The notes: a model not told the origin generated them from the letters alone. Shown: positions 37,094 to 46,622, numbered from the stretch's first letter. The stretch is DNA of 48,644 nt from Elizabethkingia argenteiflava (GCF_009904105.1 NZ_JAAABJ010000685.1:1-48644), one strand, 5' to 3'. Translations and numbers: made by a program.

Positions 37094-37891
37094 ATGAAAA
37101 ATAAATATAGAATATTAAAGATATTAGTAGTATTGGTGCTGTTAGCATTTTTACTTCATTTTTCATTAAAAAGATTTGGTGCTAAACAACAGAATTTGAC
37201 AATAAATTTTATTCAAGAAAAACCAGTATATTTTATAAATGAGGAGAAAATAAAAAATATAGTAAAAAATAGTAACCCTTCGGGTAAAGTGGGGTCTTTA
37301 GATATACCCGCTCTTGAGAAAAAGATTAATGCTCTCAGAGCAGTAGACAGTGCAAATGTTTATTTAAAACTCAATGGCGTATTGAATGTAGATGTCAAAC
37401 AAAAGGTGCCTGTTATGAGGATTAATAATGGAAACAGACAATATTATGTGGATGCTAAAGGAGAAGAATTTCCTCTATCCAGTACTTTTTCGTATCCCTG
37501 TATGTTGGTTTCCGGAAAAATTTCTCCAGAGGATTATAAGAATTTAGCTTTGCTCATTCAGAAAATAGCAGAAGATAATTTTAATAAAAGATATTTTGTA
37601 GGAATTAATAAAGTTGGAGATAATTATGAACTCTTGACTGATGAAGGGAACTTTAAAGTCGAGCTCGGAGAATTGGAAAATATAGATTTTAAGTTAAAAG
37701 GATTTAAAACATTTGCAGAGAAGTATCTTATTTATCAGGACCCTATGAAGTACCGACAAATCTCTCTCAAATATAACAATCAGATTGTCACTACTTTGCG
37801 CAGAGGATTTAAATCTGATGCGGATAGCTTGCTTAATCAAAAAATACCGAATAATGTGGTGGCAAGACCTGTACTCACTGCAGGAAAATAA
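37094..37891 (+). CDS. ftsQ: Cell-division protein FtsQ-like
   Basis: A 265-residue bitopic protein: short basic tail, one membrane helix (about 8-24, ILVVLVLLAFLLHFSL), then a POTRA-like domain (about 35-105, NEEKIKNIVKNSNPSGKVGS through NVYLKLNGVLNVDVKQKVPV) and a beta domain. FtsQ recruits FtsL/FtsB and so FtsWI. The ATG at 37094 is used; the frame also contains a TTG at 37079. A small hairpin (ATGCCT / AGGCAT, 37066-37079) lies just before it. Conservation is low, so position between murC and ftsA matters. Confidence 0.88.
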   Translation: MKNKYRILKILVVLVLLAFLLHFSLKRFGAKQQNLTINFIQEKPVYFINEEKIKNIVKNSNPSGKVGSLDIPALEKKINALRAVDSANVYLKLNGVLNVDVKQKVPVMRINNGNRQYYVDAKGEEFPLSSTFSYPCMLVSGKISPEDYKNLALLIQKIAEDNFNKRYFVGINKVGDNYELLTDEGNFKVELGELENIDFKLKGFKTFAEKYLIYQDPMKYRQISLKYNNQIVTTLRRGFKSDADSLLNQKIPNNVVARPVLTAGK

Positions 37892-37958
37892 AGACAAAAA
37901 GTTATTAGATTATAAAAAAGAGAAAAAGTAGAAATCAAACCGAATAAAAGGAATAGTG

Positions 37959-39320
37959 ATGGAAACAAATGAATTTGCAGTAGGGCTCGATATTGGGACT
38001 ACCAAGATTGTAGCCATTGTGGGTAGAAAGAATGCTCATGGTAAAATAGAGATCATGGGGGTGGGGCAAAGTAAAAGTCTAGGGGTACATAAGGGGATTG
38101 TAAACAATATTTCGCAGACTATAGGATCTATCCAAGCAGCTGTTTCGGAGGCAGAGAAAAGCGCCGGGATAACAATTAAAAATGTCACGGTAGGTATTGC
38201 AGGTAAGCATATTCGAAGCTTACAACACTCCGATTATATTATGAGAGATCATCCCGATCAGTATATTACTGAGGGGGATATAGAGCAACTTAAAAATCAG
38301 GTAAAAAAATTGGTAATGTTACCTGGTGAGGAAATTATTCACGTTTTACCACAGGAATATAAAGTCGATTCCGAAGGAGAAATACAGGAGCCTGTAGGGA
38401 TGCATGGAAAAAGACTGGAAGCCAATTTCCATGTAGTGGTGGGGCAAATGGGATCTATTCGCAATATTGCTCGCTGTGTAAAAGAAGCAGGTTTAGAGAT
38501 GGAGGCATTAACCCTAGAACCTTTAGCCTCTTCCGAAGCGGTATTAACTCAGGAAGAAAAAGAAGCGGGAGTAGCCATTGTAGATATTGGTGGGGGAACT
38601 ACCGATGTAGCGATTTTTAAAGACAATATTATTCGGCATACTTGTGTAATTCCTTATGGAGGAGGAATTATCACCGACGATATCAAAGAAGGTTGTTCTA
38701 TAATAGAAAATCATGCAGAGAAATTAAAGGTGAAATTTGGATCTGCGGTTCCTGAATTGGAGAAAGACTCCACTTATGTAACCATTCCGGGTCTGCACGG
38801 ACGCTCGGATAAAGAGATTTCATTAAAAACCTTAGCTCAAATTATCAATGCCCGGGTAGAAGAGATCTTAGAGATGGTAAATAATGAGTTGAAAGGTTAT
38901 GGAGCCTATGAACAAAAGAAAAAATTAATTGCGGGAATTGTATTGACAGGCGGGGGATCTAATCTTAGACACCTGCGCCAGCTTTCCAACTATATCACAG
39001 GTTTCGATGCGAGAATAGGTTATGCGAATGAATATGTAGCCAATGATAAGAACCAGTATCTTAAGGGGCCGGAATTTGCTACTTCCATAGGTCTTTTAAT
39101 GGAGAGTTTAAAAATTAGAGATAAAAAATCTGTAAGTTCTAAGGGAGGAGAACAAACCCATGAAGAATTAGAGCATAAAGAAACAGAGTTGCGTACCGGA
39201 GGTATTGAAGAGGCAACTGCCGATTCCTCCGTGGAGAAAATAGAAAAAAATAAACCGAAGCTCACATTGGGGCAATCCATTATGGAAAAGGTTCGAAAAT
39301 TTTTTGAAGAGGTTGAATAG
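37959..39320 (+). CDS. ftsA: Cell-division actin homologue FtsA
   Basis: A 453-residue actin-fold protein that tethers FtsZ to the membrane. Phosphate-1 loop is GLDIGTTKIVAIVG (about 8-21), the SHS2/1C domain includes HVLPQEYKVD, phosphate-2 is VDIGGGTTDVAIF (about 206-218), and the adenosine motif is VLTGGGSNLRHL (about 328-339). A charged linker rich in Glu/Lys precedes the C-terminal amphipathic membrane-targeting helix (IMEKVRKFFEEVE). The ATG at 37959 follows a GTG that could also initiate, one codon earlier. Confidence 0.96.
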   Translation: METNEFAVGLDIGTTKIVAIVGRKNAHGKIEIMGVGQSKSLGVHKGIVNNISQTIGSIQAAVSEAEKSAGITIKNVTVGIAGKHIRSLQHSDYIMRDHPDQYITEGDIEQLKNQVKKLVMLPGEEIIHVLPQEYKVDSEGEIQEPVGMHGKRLEANFHVVVGQMGSIRNIARCVKEAGLEMEALTLEPLASSEAVLTQEEKEAGVAIVDIGGGTTDVAIFKDNIIRHTCVIPYGGGIITDDIKEGCSIIENHAEKLKVKFGSAVPELEKDSTYVTIPGLHGRSDKEISLKTLAQIINARVEEILEMVNNELKGYGAYEQKKKLIAGIVLTGGGSNLRHLRQLSNYITGFDARIGYANEYVANDKNQYLKGPEFATSIGLLMESLKIRDKKSVSSKGGEQTHEELEHKETELRTGGIEEATADSSVEKIEKNKPKLTLGQSIMEKVRKFFEEVE

Positions 39321-39340
39321 TTTTTAATCAATATTATTGA

Positions 39341-39370
39341 AATTTGCTAAAATTTACCAAAATTTGCAAA
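39341..39370 (+). repeat. Three 10-bp repeats between ftsA and ftsZ
   Basis: AATTTGCTAA, AATTTACCAA and AATTTGCAAA follow one another without gaps, ending 21 bp before the ftsZ ATG. They share AATTTgC-AA at one-turn spacing. They could be a binding array, phased A-tracts that bend DNA, or part of a 5' leader. Confidence 0.6.
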
Positions 39371-39391
39371 TGATTAAACGGAATAAAGAGA

Positions 39392-41140
39392 ATGGAAAAT
39401 ACGAATTTACAAGGATTTCAATTTGACTTGCCAAAAGGAAATTCATCAATTATAAAAGTTATTGGTGTTGGAGGCGGAGGTAATAATGCTCTGAAGCACA
39501 TGTATGAGAGAGGAATTCATGGGGTAGATTTTGTTATATGTAATACAGATGCTCAAACTTTAGATAATAACCCAGTAGCCAATAAAGTACAGTTAGGTGT
39601 AACCATGACTGAAGGTTTAGGTGCTGGAGCAGATCCCGAAGTAGGTGAAAAAGCTGCGATTGAAAGCATTGATGATATTAAGGCCGTCATGGGACAGAGT
39701 ACTAAAATGGTTTTTATTACTGCAGGAATGGGGGGTGGAACCGGTACCGGAGCAGCTCCTGTTATCGCAAAAGTAGCAAAGGAAATGGGAATTCTCACCG
39801 TAGGTATTGTAACGGTTCCATTCAGTTTTGAAGGTAAAAGAAGATTAGAGCAAGCCGAGTTAGGTCTGGAGAAACTTAGAGATAATGTAGACTCTCTCAT
39901 TGTAATTAATAACGATAAGTTGCGTCAGCAATTTGGGAATCTTGGTTTTAAATCAGGTTTTTCTAAAGCAGATGAGGTTTTGACCAATGCTGCTAAAGGA
40001 ATGGCGGAGGTAATTACGGGTTATTTTGATGTGAATATAGACTTCCGTGATGCCAAATCCGTACTTCAGAATAGTGGTACAGCCTTAATGTCCAATGGTA
40101 TAGCGTCTGGTGAGAACAAAGCAGAAGACGCTGTAAAGAAGGCATTAGACTCTCCATTACTAAACGATAATAAAATAACAGGAGCTAAGAATGTCTTGTT
40201 ATTGATAAGAAGTGGTAATGAAGAGGTGACCATGGATGAAATAGGCATTATTATGGATCATATTCAGAAAGAAGCCGGACATACAGCCGACATTATTTTT
40301 GGTGTAGGTACTGATGAAGAGCTCGGAGATGCTGTAAGTGTATTGGTGATAGCCACGGGATTTGCAAAAGAACATCAAAAATATGCAGGACCTACTGAAA
40401 AAATAGTGCATCGTCTGTCTGAAGACCAGCCTATTTCTCCGCAGTCTAATAAAGAAGCGAAAGGGATAGGTAGAGATTTTTTTAGGTTAGATGATGAAGA
40501 TGACAGTCCTAAGCCCGAATTTCCTCTAAATTCAGTAGAGAGGACATCTGGTAGCGTTCAGTTGAAAACCGCGGAAAAATCCATCCAAATTCAGTTTTTA
40601 GATAAAGAAGAAGGATTTGGGGGGCAGGATTGGCATTCTGAAAATGATAGGGAAATTTTTAATTCATTCTCCCATCATGATTATAAGCAGCGAAAAAAAC
40701 TTGATACCCAGCAGGAATTTAAGTTTAAAGGAGAGTATATTGAACCAGAGAAACCTGTAGCTTTCACCTTCAATATAAGTGAAGATAAGGAAGAACTTTC
40801 CCCTCAGGATTATACAGAAGATTCTGCGAATCAAATAATTGTTTCTTCACAGGCGGAAGACGATCAGGAAGGAATCAATATTGTAGAAAAGACGCCCTCC
40901 AATGAGGATAGAGATAGAATAAAGATAGAAGAAAGACGGGATAAATTAAAAGAATTCAACTCCAGATTTATCAATACAGAGACTGAAAATGCTTTTGAAA
41001 CGATTCCAGCTTTTAAACGAAAGAATATTAATATCGATAGGGAGAATGCGTCTAACCATAACATTTCCTCATTTTTTTCTGAAGAAAATGGACAATTCAA
41101 CCTTAAAGAGAATAGATTTCTCAATAAAGATGTCGATTAG
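39392..41140 (+). CDS. ftsZ: Cell-division tubulin homologue FtsZ
   Basis: A 582-residue GTPase that forms the division ring. IKVIGVGGGGNNALKHMYE, the tubulin signature GMGGGTGTGAAPVIA (about 110-124), VTVPFSFEGKRR and the T7 loop NVDIDFRDAKS-like NVNIDFRDAKS (about 211-221) are intact. The core ends near 335. A long acidic, disordered linker of about 200 residues follows, then IPAFKRKNINID, the likely C-terminal binding peptide for FtsA, and a short tail. The total length exceeds E. coli FtsZ (383) mainly through the linker, as in other flavobacteria. Confidence 0.98.
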   Translation: MENTNLQGFQFDLPKGNSSIIKVIGVGGGGNNALKHMYERGIHGVDFVICNTDAQTLDNNPVANKVQLGVTMTEGLGAGADPEVGEKAAIESIDDIKAVMGQSTKMVFITAGMGGGTGTGAAPVIAKVAKEMGILTVGIVTVPFSFEGKRRLEQAELGLEKLRDNVDSLIVINNDKLRQQFGNLGFKSGFSKADEVLTNAAKGMAEVITGYFDVNIDFRDAKSVLQNSGTALMSNGIASGENKAEDAVKKALDSPLLNDNKITGAKNVLLLIRSGNEEVTMDEIGIIMDHIQKEAGHTADIIFGVGTDEELGDAVSVLVIATGFAKEHQKYAGPTEKIVHRLSEDQPISPQSNKEAKGIGRDFFRLDDEDDSPKPEFPLNSVERTSGSVQLKTAEKSIQIQFLDKEEGFGGQDWHSENDREIFNSFSHHDYKQRKKLDTQQEFKFKGEYIEPEKPVAFTFNISEDKEELSPQDYTEDSANQIIVSSQAEDDQEGINIVEKTPSNEDRDRIKIEERRDKLKEFNSRFINTETENAFETIPAFKRKNINIDRENASNHNISSFFSEENGQFNLKENRFLNKDVD

Positions 41141-41174
41141 ATCAATTTAATTTATTCACTTTTTTACTATAAAT

Positions 41175-41621
41175 ATGAGTTTGGAGAGCCAAGTCATGGA
41201 TGCGATAAAGAGAGCTATGAAGGAAAAAGATAGGGTAGCTCTGGATGCACTTCGCGCTATTAAGGCGCAAATTCTCCTGTCTAAAATAGAGGGGAAAGGT
41301 GTGGAAATAGGACAAGATCAGGAAATCGTGATTTTACAAAGAATGCTAAAACAGCGTAAGGACTCTATACAGCAGTTCGAAGCTCAGCAACGTCAAGACT
41401 TGGCGGAGGTAGAAGCGTCGCAAATAAGGGTGATTGAAAAGTTTTTACCTGTACAACTAAGCGATGAAGAGCTGGAAACTGAAGTGCGAAAAATAATACT
41501 TGAAATGGGTGCTATAGGGGTAAAAGATCTGGGAAAAGTGATGGCGATTGCCTCCAAAACTTTACTGGGGAAATCCGATGGAAAGAGAATTTCGGAAATA
41601 GCAAAAAAATTATTGGCGTAG
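41175..41621 (+). CDS. GatB/YqeY domain protein
   Basis: A 148-residue YqeY-type protein. It has an N-terminal helical domain (MSLESQVMDAIKRAMKEKDR) and a C-terminal domain with EKFLPVQLSDEELETEV and AIGVKDLGKVMAIASK, which resembles the tRNA-binding tail of GatB. It probably assists tRNA-dependent amidation or aminoacyl-tRNA handling, but this is not proven. Its place directly after ftsZ (34-nt gap), before the terminator, puts it at the end of the dcw transcript, an order common in flavobacteria. Confidence 0.93.
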   Translation: MSLESQVMDAIKRAMKEKDRVALDALRAIKAQILLSKIEGKGVEIGQDQEIVILQRMLKQRKDSIQQFEAQQRQDLAEVEASQIRVIEKFLPVQLSDEELETEVRKIILEMGAIGVKDLGKVMAIASKTLLGKSDGKRISEIAKKLLA

Positions 41622-41653
41622 GGATATCATTATTTTGTATATCGGTTTGATTT

Positions 41654-41684
41654 AAACTTGGGTTCCTATGATCTCAAGTTTTTT
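41654..41684 (+). terminator. Intrinsic terminator closing the dcw-yqeY transcript
   Basis: A 9-bp stem (41654-41662 with 41673-41681, one G-T pair) and a run of six T. It lies 32 nt after the yqeY stop and is the only terminator I see downstream of mraZ. Confidence 0.75.
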
Positions 41685-41730
41685 CTGGCCTATCATGAAT
41701 AATTAAAATGCGGCTTATAGATGTCATATA

Positions 41731-41761
41731 TTGAAACATCGGCAAAATATGTTTACTTTTG
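41731..41761 (+). promoter_or_regulatory. Promoter of the bacilliredoxin gene
   Basis: TTG at 41731-41733, 20 bp, then TACTTTTG at 41754-41761. This leaves a leader of about 50 nt before the ATG at 41816. Confidence 0.7.
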
Positions 41762-41815
41762 TAAAAGGTATTGTATTATCCAACCAATTTAAAATTTAAT
41801 TAAAGTTATAAAATT

Positions 41816-42226
41816 ATGTATCCATCAGACTTGGTACTGCCTATGAAGGCGGAACTTATCAATAAAGGATTTGAAGATCTTACCACATCCGAATCAGTAG
41901 TTCAAGCTGTAAACAGAGACGGAACCACTTTGCTGGTAATTAATTCTGTATGTGGTTGTGCTGCGGGGGCTGCAAGGCCTGGTGTTTTAGAATCTCTCAA
42001 CGGCTCTAAAAGACCAGATCACTTGATTACTTCTTTCGCCGGGTACGATACCGAAGCCGTGGCAGAAGCGAGAAAGCTTTTAGCTCCTTTTCCTCCTTCA
42101 TCTCCAGCAGTAGCCCTTTTTAAAGATGGAGAATTAGTACACATGCTAGAGCGTCACCATATAGAAGGTAATCCGGCGCAAGCTATTGCTGCAAATCTTC
42201 AAGCGGCGTATGACGAATATTGTTAA
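41816..42226 (+). CDS. Bacilliredoxin, BrxA/BrxB family (YphP/YqiW)
   Basis: A 136-residue thioredoxin-fold protein of the DUF1094 family. The active site CGC lies at residues 46-48 in NSVCGCAAGAARPG; PPSSPAVALFKDGELVHMLERHHIEG is the other hallmark. In Bacillus these proteins remove bacillithiol from oxidised proteins; flavobacteria are among the groups reported to have bacillithiol or BrxA/B homologues, so redox repair of protein thiols is the likely role. It has its own promoter and terminator. Confidence 0.92.
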   Translation: MYPSDLVLPMKAELINKGFEDLTTSESVVQAVNRDGTTLLVINSVCGCAAGAARPGVLESLNGSKRPDHLITSFAGYDTEAVAEARKLLAPFPPSSPAVALFKDGELVHMLERHHIEGNPAQAIAANLQAAYDEYC

Positions 42227-42248
42227 TCCCTTATTCTCACAATGAATT

Positions 42249-42277
42249 AAAGCCATCTTTCCATAAGATGGCTTTTT
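42249..42277 (+). terminator. Intrinsic terminator after the bacilliredoxin gene
   Basis: Perfect 11-bp stem AAAGCCATCTT / AAGATGGCTTT, loop TCCAT, then T. Confidence 0.9.
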
Positions 42278-42315
42278 CATGGTGAAAAGGATTTTATAAA
42301 AAAGCCAAAAAAACC

Positions 42316-42323
42316 TATATTTG
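42316..42323 (+). promoter_or_regulatory. -7 element for the GH3 gene
   Basis: TATATTTG matches TAnnTTTG, only 6 bp before the ATG at 42330. A near-leaderless transcript is implied. This argues against the TTG at 42321 as start. Confidence 0.6.
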
Positions 42324-42329
42324 TTTTAT

Positions 42330-43844
42330 ATGGCAACAAAAGCGTTTTTTAACTCTATGGTCAACTGGTTTATTGGTAGAAGAATAGATCAGATCAAGCA
42401 CTTTATAAAACACCCTTATGAAACCCAAAGAGAAGTTCTTTTCTCTCAGCTTTTTATAGCTGAAGGAACTGAATATGGGCAAAAGTATGGCTTTAAGAGT
42501 ATTTCTAGTATTTCTGATTTTCAAAGTCGGGTCCCTCTGGTAAGCTATGAGGATTTTGAGCCTTATATTGAGAAATCTCGTCAGGGAATTCCGGATATTA
42601 TATGGCCAGGGCAAATTAAATATTTTGCAAAATCTTCAGGAACCACTAATGCCAAAAGCAAGTTTATCCCCATTACCGAAAACAGTTTGGAGGATTGCCA
42701 TTATAAGGCAGGCAAAGATCTTATTGCATTGTATGTGAATAATCACCCTGAGTCTGAGCTTTTTCAGCATAAAAATTTACGTTTGGGAGGAAGTTCTGAA
42801 ATGTACCAAAACTTTAAAACTAAATTTGGAGACCTCTCCGCGATACTTATTGAAAATTTACCATATTGGGTAGAAGTGATCAATATACCTTCTAAAAAAG
42901 TATCGCTGATGGGGGAGTGGGAGAGTAAGCTAAAAGCCATAATTACAGAAATTAAAAATCAAGATGTAGGAAGCCTTACGGGGGTCCCTAGCTGGATGAT
43001 GGTGTTACTCCAGAGATTATTAAAGGAAACTCCTGTTGAAAATATTGGAAATCTATGGCCCAATCTAGAGGTTTTTTTTCATGGAGGAATAAGTTTTATA
43101 CCTTACCGACAACAGTATCAAAAACTGATGGGCAGAGAGATCAATTACTACGAGATTTATAATGCCTCAGAAGGTTTTTTCGCTATTCAGGACCGATCAG
43201 GGGCAGAGGATATGCTGTTGATGCTGGATTATGGAATCTTCTATGAATTTATTCCTATGGAGCTTTTTGGTCAGGATCAGGCAAGGACTTTGGTATTGGA
43301 AGAGGTAGAAGTCGGAAAAAACTATGCTGTTGTCCTAACCACGAATGGAGGTCTCTGGCGCTACCTTATTGGGGATACGGTTAAATTTACCTCTACTAAC
43401 CCCTATAGGATAAAAATTTCAGGACGAACAAAGCATTATATCAATGCTTTTGGTGAAGAATTAATGATTGATAACGTGGAAATCGCCTTAAAAAAAGCCT
43501 GTGAATCTACCCATGCACAAATTATAGATTATACAGGGGCACCGATTTATATGAAAGAAAATGAAACAGGTGCACATGAATGGATTATCGAGTTTTATAA
43601 AAAACCTTTTGATATGGAGTCTTTTGTTTCCATTTTTGATGAAGCATTAAAGAGTCTTAATTCTGATTATGAAGCCAAACGCTATAATAATATAACCTTA
43701 AAAAGGCCTATTGTACATCAGGCCAGGCCTCAGCTATTTTATGATTGGATGAATAGCCGAGGGAAATTAGGAGGGCAGAATAAAGTCCCTCGGCTGAGCA
43801 ATGATCGAGAGTACATTGAGCCCCTTCTGGCGATGAATCAATAA
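42330..43844 (+). CDS. GH3-family (auxin-responsive-promoter-like) adenylating enzyme
   Basis: A 504-residue member of the GH3 branch of acyl-adenylate-forming enzymes. The ATP loop is KSSGTTNAKSKFIPIT (about 98-113); YYEIYNASEGFFAIQDRSG (about 270-288) corresponds to the second nucleotide motif. LWRYLIGDTVKFTS (about 345-358) and the GRTKHYINAFGEELMIDNVE hinge follow. Plant GH3 enzymes join amino acids to hormones; bacterial members are widespread in Bacteroidetes and their substrate is, to my knowledge, unknown. It is monocistronic between a redox protein and clpC, with no partner gene. Confidence 0.9.
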   Translation: MATKAFFNSMVNWFIGRRIDQIKHFIKHPYETQREVLFSQLFIAEGTEYGQKYGFKSISSISDFQSRVPLVSYEDFEPYIEKSRQGIPDIIWPGQIKYFAKSSGTTNAKSKFIPITENSLEDCHYKAGKDLIALYVNNHPESELFQHKNLRLGGSSEMYQNFKTKFGDLSAILIENLPYWVEVINIPSKKVSLMGEWESKLKAIITEIKNQDVGSLTGVPSWMMVLLQRLLKETPVENIGNLWPNLEVFFHGGISFIPYRQQYQKLMGREINYYEIYNASEGFFAIQDRSGAEDMLLMLDYGIFYEFIPMELFGQDQARTLVLEEVEVGKNYAVVLTTNGGLWRYLIGDTVKFTSTNPYRIKISGRTKHYINAFGEELMIDNVEIALKKACESTHAQIIDYTGAPIYMKENETGAHEWIIEFYKKPFDMESFVSIFDEALKSLNSDYEAKRYNNITLKRPIVHQARPQLFYDWMNSRGKLGGQNKVPRLSNDREYIEPLLAMNQ

Positions 43845-43903
43845 TCAATTGGCAAAAATTATTTCAAATGTTTCCCCCTTATTTGATCTAAGGCTTTAAT
43901 AAA

Positions 43904-43938
43904 TAGAAATACCCTGGGTAATCCGAGGGTATTTTCTA
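43904..43938. terminator. Bidirectional terminator between the GH3 gene and clpC
   Basis: AAATACCCT (43907-43915) pairs with AGGGTATTT (43926-43934), with A/T-rich flanks on both sides. It serves two convergent genes. Confidence 0.8.
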
Positions 43939-43952
43939 TGAGCTCATTATAA

Positions 43953-46490
43953 TTAGGAAGGTTTAGATTCTTTTTCTTTTTTCTTGGTCGATTTGTGTGC
44001 TTCTAAAGCATCATTGGCTTCATTACACTTCAAGATAATTTTATCGCCCTCCTTTATTTGTTTATTTACTAGCATTTCCGCCAGTAGATCTTCAATATAT
44101 TTCTGGATGGCCCGCTTTAACGGACGAGCCCCAAAATCTTTATCCCAGCCTTTTTCTGCTATAAACTCAATAGCATCCTCCGAGAGTTCAATGTGATAAT
44201 CGAGTTTTTCTAATCTCTTGTACAATTTGCTAAGTTCAAGACTAATGATTTTTTTAATATCATCTTTTTCCAGAGAGTTGAAGATAATAATATCATCTAT
44301 TCTATTTAAAAATTCAGGTGAAAAAGCTTTTTTAAGAGCGTTTTCAATGGTACTTCTAGCCCTATTATGGGAAGAGGATCTCTTCGCAGACGTTCCAAAT
44401 CCAACACCATCACCAAAGTCTTTCAGATCACGAGTTCCAATATTAGAGGTTAAAATAATAATGGTATTGCGGAAGTCTACTTTTCGGCCTAAACTGTCAG
44501 TAATATGGCCTTCGTCCAGAATTTGAAGTAAAATATTAAATACATCTGGATGAGCCTTTTCAATTTCATCCAGAAGAACAACGGCATAAGGCTTTCTTCT
44601 CACAGCTTCTGTCAGCTGGCCTCCTTCTTCATAGCCTACGTAGCCAGGAGGGGCTCCCAATAATCGGCTAACGGCAAATTTCTCCATATATTCGCTCATG
44701 TCTATACGGATTAAGGCTTCGTCAGAGTCAAAAAGATCACGAGCCATTACTTTTGCCAGTTCAGTTTTTCCCACTCCAGTGGTTCCCAAGAAAATAAAGG
44801 TGCCAATAGGACGATTCGGATCCTTCAGCCCTGCGCGGTTGCGCTGAATGGCTTTTACTACTTTGTGTACAGCATCCTTTTGCCCAATCACTTTATCGTT
44901 GAGTGAGGCTTCCATTTGAGCTAATTTATCCAATTCATTTTTACCAACTTTGGTAACTGGAACACCACTCATCATAGAAACGACTTCGGCTACATTTTCT
45001 TCGGTTACGGTCTCTTTTTTTTCTTTAACATCTTTCTCCCAATTTTCTTGAAAAATATTCAATTCGATTTGGAGACGCTCTTCTTCATCCTTTAATTTGC
45101 GAGCTTCTAAGTAGTCCTGAGCTTTAACAGCTTTTTGCTTCTGTTCTTTTATTTCCTCTATGGTTTTCTCGTATTCCATGATCTCAAGAGGAACTTTCAT
45201 GTTCTTGATATACACGCGTGATCCAGCTTCGTCTAAAGCATCGATAGCTTTGTCTGGAAGGAAACGATCCGTAATGTATCTTGCGGTTAAATTAACACAA
45301 GCTTTAATCGCATCGTCGGTATAATTAACATTATGGTATTCCTCATATTTATCCTTAATTTGATTAAGGATTTGGATACTTTCCTCAATAGAAGTAGGTT
45401 CTACAATTACTTTCTGAAAACGGCGTTCCAGAGCACCATCTTTTTCAATATATTGGCGATATTCATCCAGAGTGGTGGCTCCTATACATTGAATTTCTCC
45501 CCTAGCTAAGGCAGGTTTAAACATGTTTGAAGCATCTAGAGAACCTGTTGAGCTGCCAGCCCCTACGATGGTGTGCAATTCGTCGATAAATAGGATAACA
45601 TCCCTGTTTTTTTCCAATTCCGACATAATGGCTTTCATCCTCTCTTCAAACTGGCCTCGGTATTTGGTGCCAGCAACAAGGCTTGCCAAATCTAAAGTAA
45701 CCACTCTCTTATTAAATAAAACCCGCGAGACTTTCTTTTGTTGAATCCTTAAAGCTAAGCCTTCTGCAATAGCAGACTTACCCACTCCAGGTTCACCAAT
45801 TAAAAGAGGATTGTTTTTCTTCCGTCTGGAAAGTATCTGAGATACGCGTTCAATTTCTTTTTCTCTTCCTATAACGGGATCTAATTTGCCATCCCGGGCC
45901 AAAGCTGTGAGATCTCTACCAAAGTTATCAAGAACCGGAGTTCTGCTTTTGGCACTGCCGACATTACCCGATATTTTTTTCATCTGACCAAAAGCATCCT
46001 CTCTTTCATCATCATCATCAAAGGTTTGGTTTCTCGGCAGGTCCCCATTTTCCTTTAACATAGATTTATAATGTTTGGAGATCACTTGGTAGTCTATATC
46101 ATAAGATTCGAGGATATTCGTTGTCGGATCTTCCGTTTTATATAGAATGCCTAATAATAAGTGTACAGTGTTTATTTCTGAGGATTTGTATAAGCGACAT
46201 TCTAGCGCAGCACGTTTAATGGCTTGATCGGCCATTTTGGTTAAAGGGATTTTTTCCATACTCATAGCTTGGGTAGGATTATTCCTGATATTAAGGCTTT
46301 CAATTTTCCTTCTTACCTGTGTTAAGTCGGCATTGAAATCCTCCAAAATGGTATACGCGGAAGAGTTTTCAGACTTTATAATGCCCAATAAAAGATGTTC
46401 TGTATTGAGGAATTCACTCTGCAATCTCTTGGCCTCATTGCGGCTATTGTTGAACACTTGGTCCATTCCTTTTGAGAATTGATATTCCAT
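43953..46490 (-). CDS. clpC: ATP-dependent protease ATPase / chaperone ClpC
   Basis: An 845-residue Hsp100 unfoldase that feeds substrates to ClpP. The N-terminal double Clp repeat starts [20 protein letters not shown] with [11 protein letters not shown]1 has Walker [15 protein letters not shown] (about 215) and Walker [11 protein letters not shown]. The middle coiled-coil is short, as in ClpC, with a UVR-like segment ([17 protein letters not shown]). D2 has [13 protein letters not shown] (about 570), [15 protein letters not shown] and SNIGTR. A short charged C-terminal tail ends the protein. No McsA/McsB or CtsR gene lies beside it. The upstream inverted repeat may be its operator. Confidence 0.96.
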   Translation of the reverse strand: MEYQFSKGMDQVFNNSRNEAKRLQSEFLNTEHLLLGIIKSENSSAYTILEDFNADLTQVRRKIESLNIRNNPTQAMSMEKIPLTKMADQAIKRAALECRLYKSSEINTVHLLLGILYKTEDPTTNILESYDIDYQVISKHYKSMLKENGDLPRNQTFDDDDEREDAFGQMKKISGNVGSAKSRTPVLDNFGRDLTALARDGKLDPVIGREKEIERVSQILSRRKKNNPLLIGEPGVGKSAIAEGLALRIQQKKVSRVLFNKRVVTLDLASLVAGTKYRGQFEERMKAIMSELEKNRDVILFIDELHTIVGAGSSTGSLDASNMFKPALARGEIQCIGATTLDEYRQYIEKDGALERRFQKVIVEPTSIEESIQILNQIKDKYEEYHNVNYTDDAIKACVNLTARYITDRFLPDKAIDALDEAGSRVYIKNMKVPLEIMEYEKTIEEIKEQKQKAVKAQDYLEARKLKDEEERLQIELNIFQENWEKDVKEKKETVTEENVAEVVSMMSGVPVTKVGKNELDKLAQMEASLNDKVIGQKDAVHKVVKAIQRNRAGLKDPNRPIGTFIFLGTTGVGKTELAKVMARDLFDSDEALIRIDMSEYMEKFAVSRLLGAPPGYVGYEEGGQLTEAVRRKPYAVVLLDEIEKAHPDVFNILLQILDEGHITDSLGRKVDFRNTIIILTSNIGTRDLKDFGDGVGFGTSAKRSSSHNRARSTIENALKKAFSPEFLNRIDDIIIFNSLEKDDIKKIISLELSKLYKRLEKLDYHIELSEDAIEFIAEKGWDKDFGARPLKRAIQKYIEDLLAEMLVNKQIKEGDKIILKCNEANDALEAHKSTKKKEKESKPS

Positions 46491-46516
46491 GATTTTAAAA
46501 TGTGTACTAATTTATA

Positions 46517-46557
46517 AAGTTATTTTTGAAAAAGTTATCCTTTTATCAGATAACTTT
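46517..46557. promoter_or_regulatory. 9-N9-9 inverted repeat and extra half-site upstream of clpC
   Basis: AAAGTTATC (46531-46539) and GATAACTTT (46549-46557) are perfect inverted repeats 9 bp apart. A third copy, AAAGTTAT, lies at 46517-46524. The array is 27-67 bp before the clpC start. The 9-N9-9 layout is that of CIRCE, the HrcA operator, but the sequence differs. Confidence 0.5.
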
Positions 46558-46622
46558 CTCGCATAATTTAAATTGCAAACTTCTTACCAAAGACAAAATG
46601 TGTCTTTATGGCATATAAAATG

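Noticed and set aside
39553-39900. 115-codon frame antisense to ftsZ
   Set aside because: Shadow of the highly conserved ftsZ codons; Ser/Pro-rich nonsense composition.
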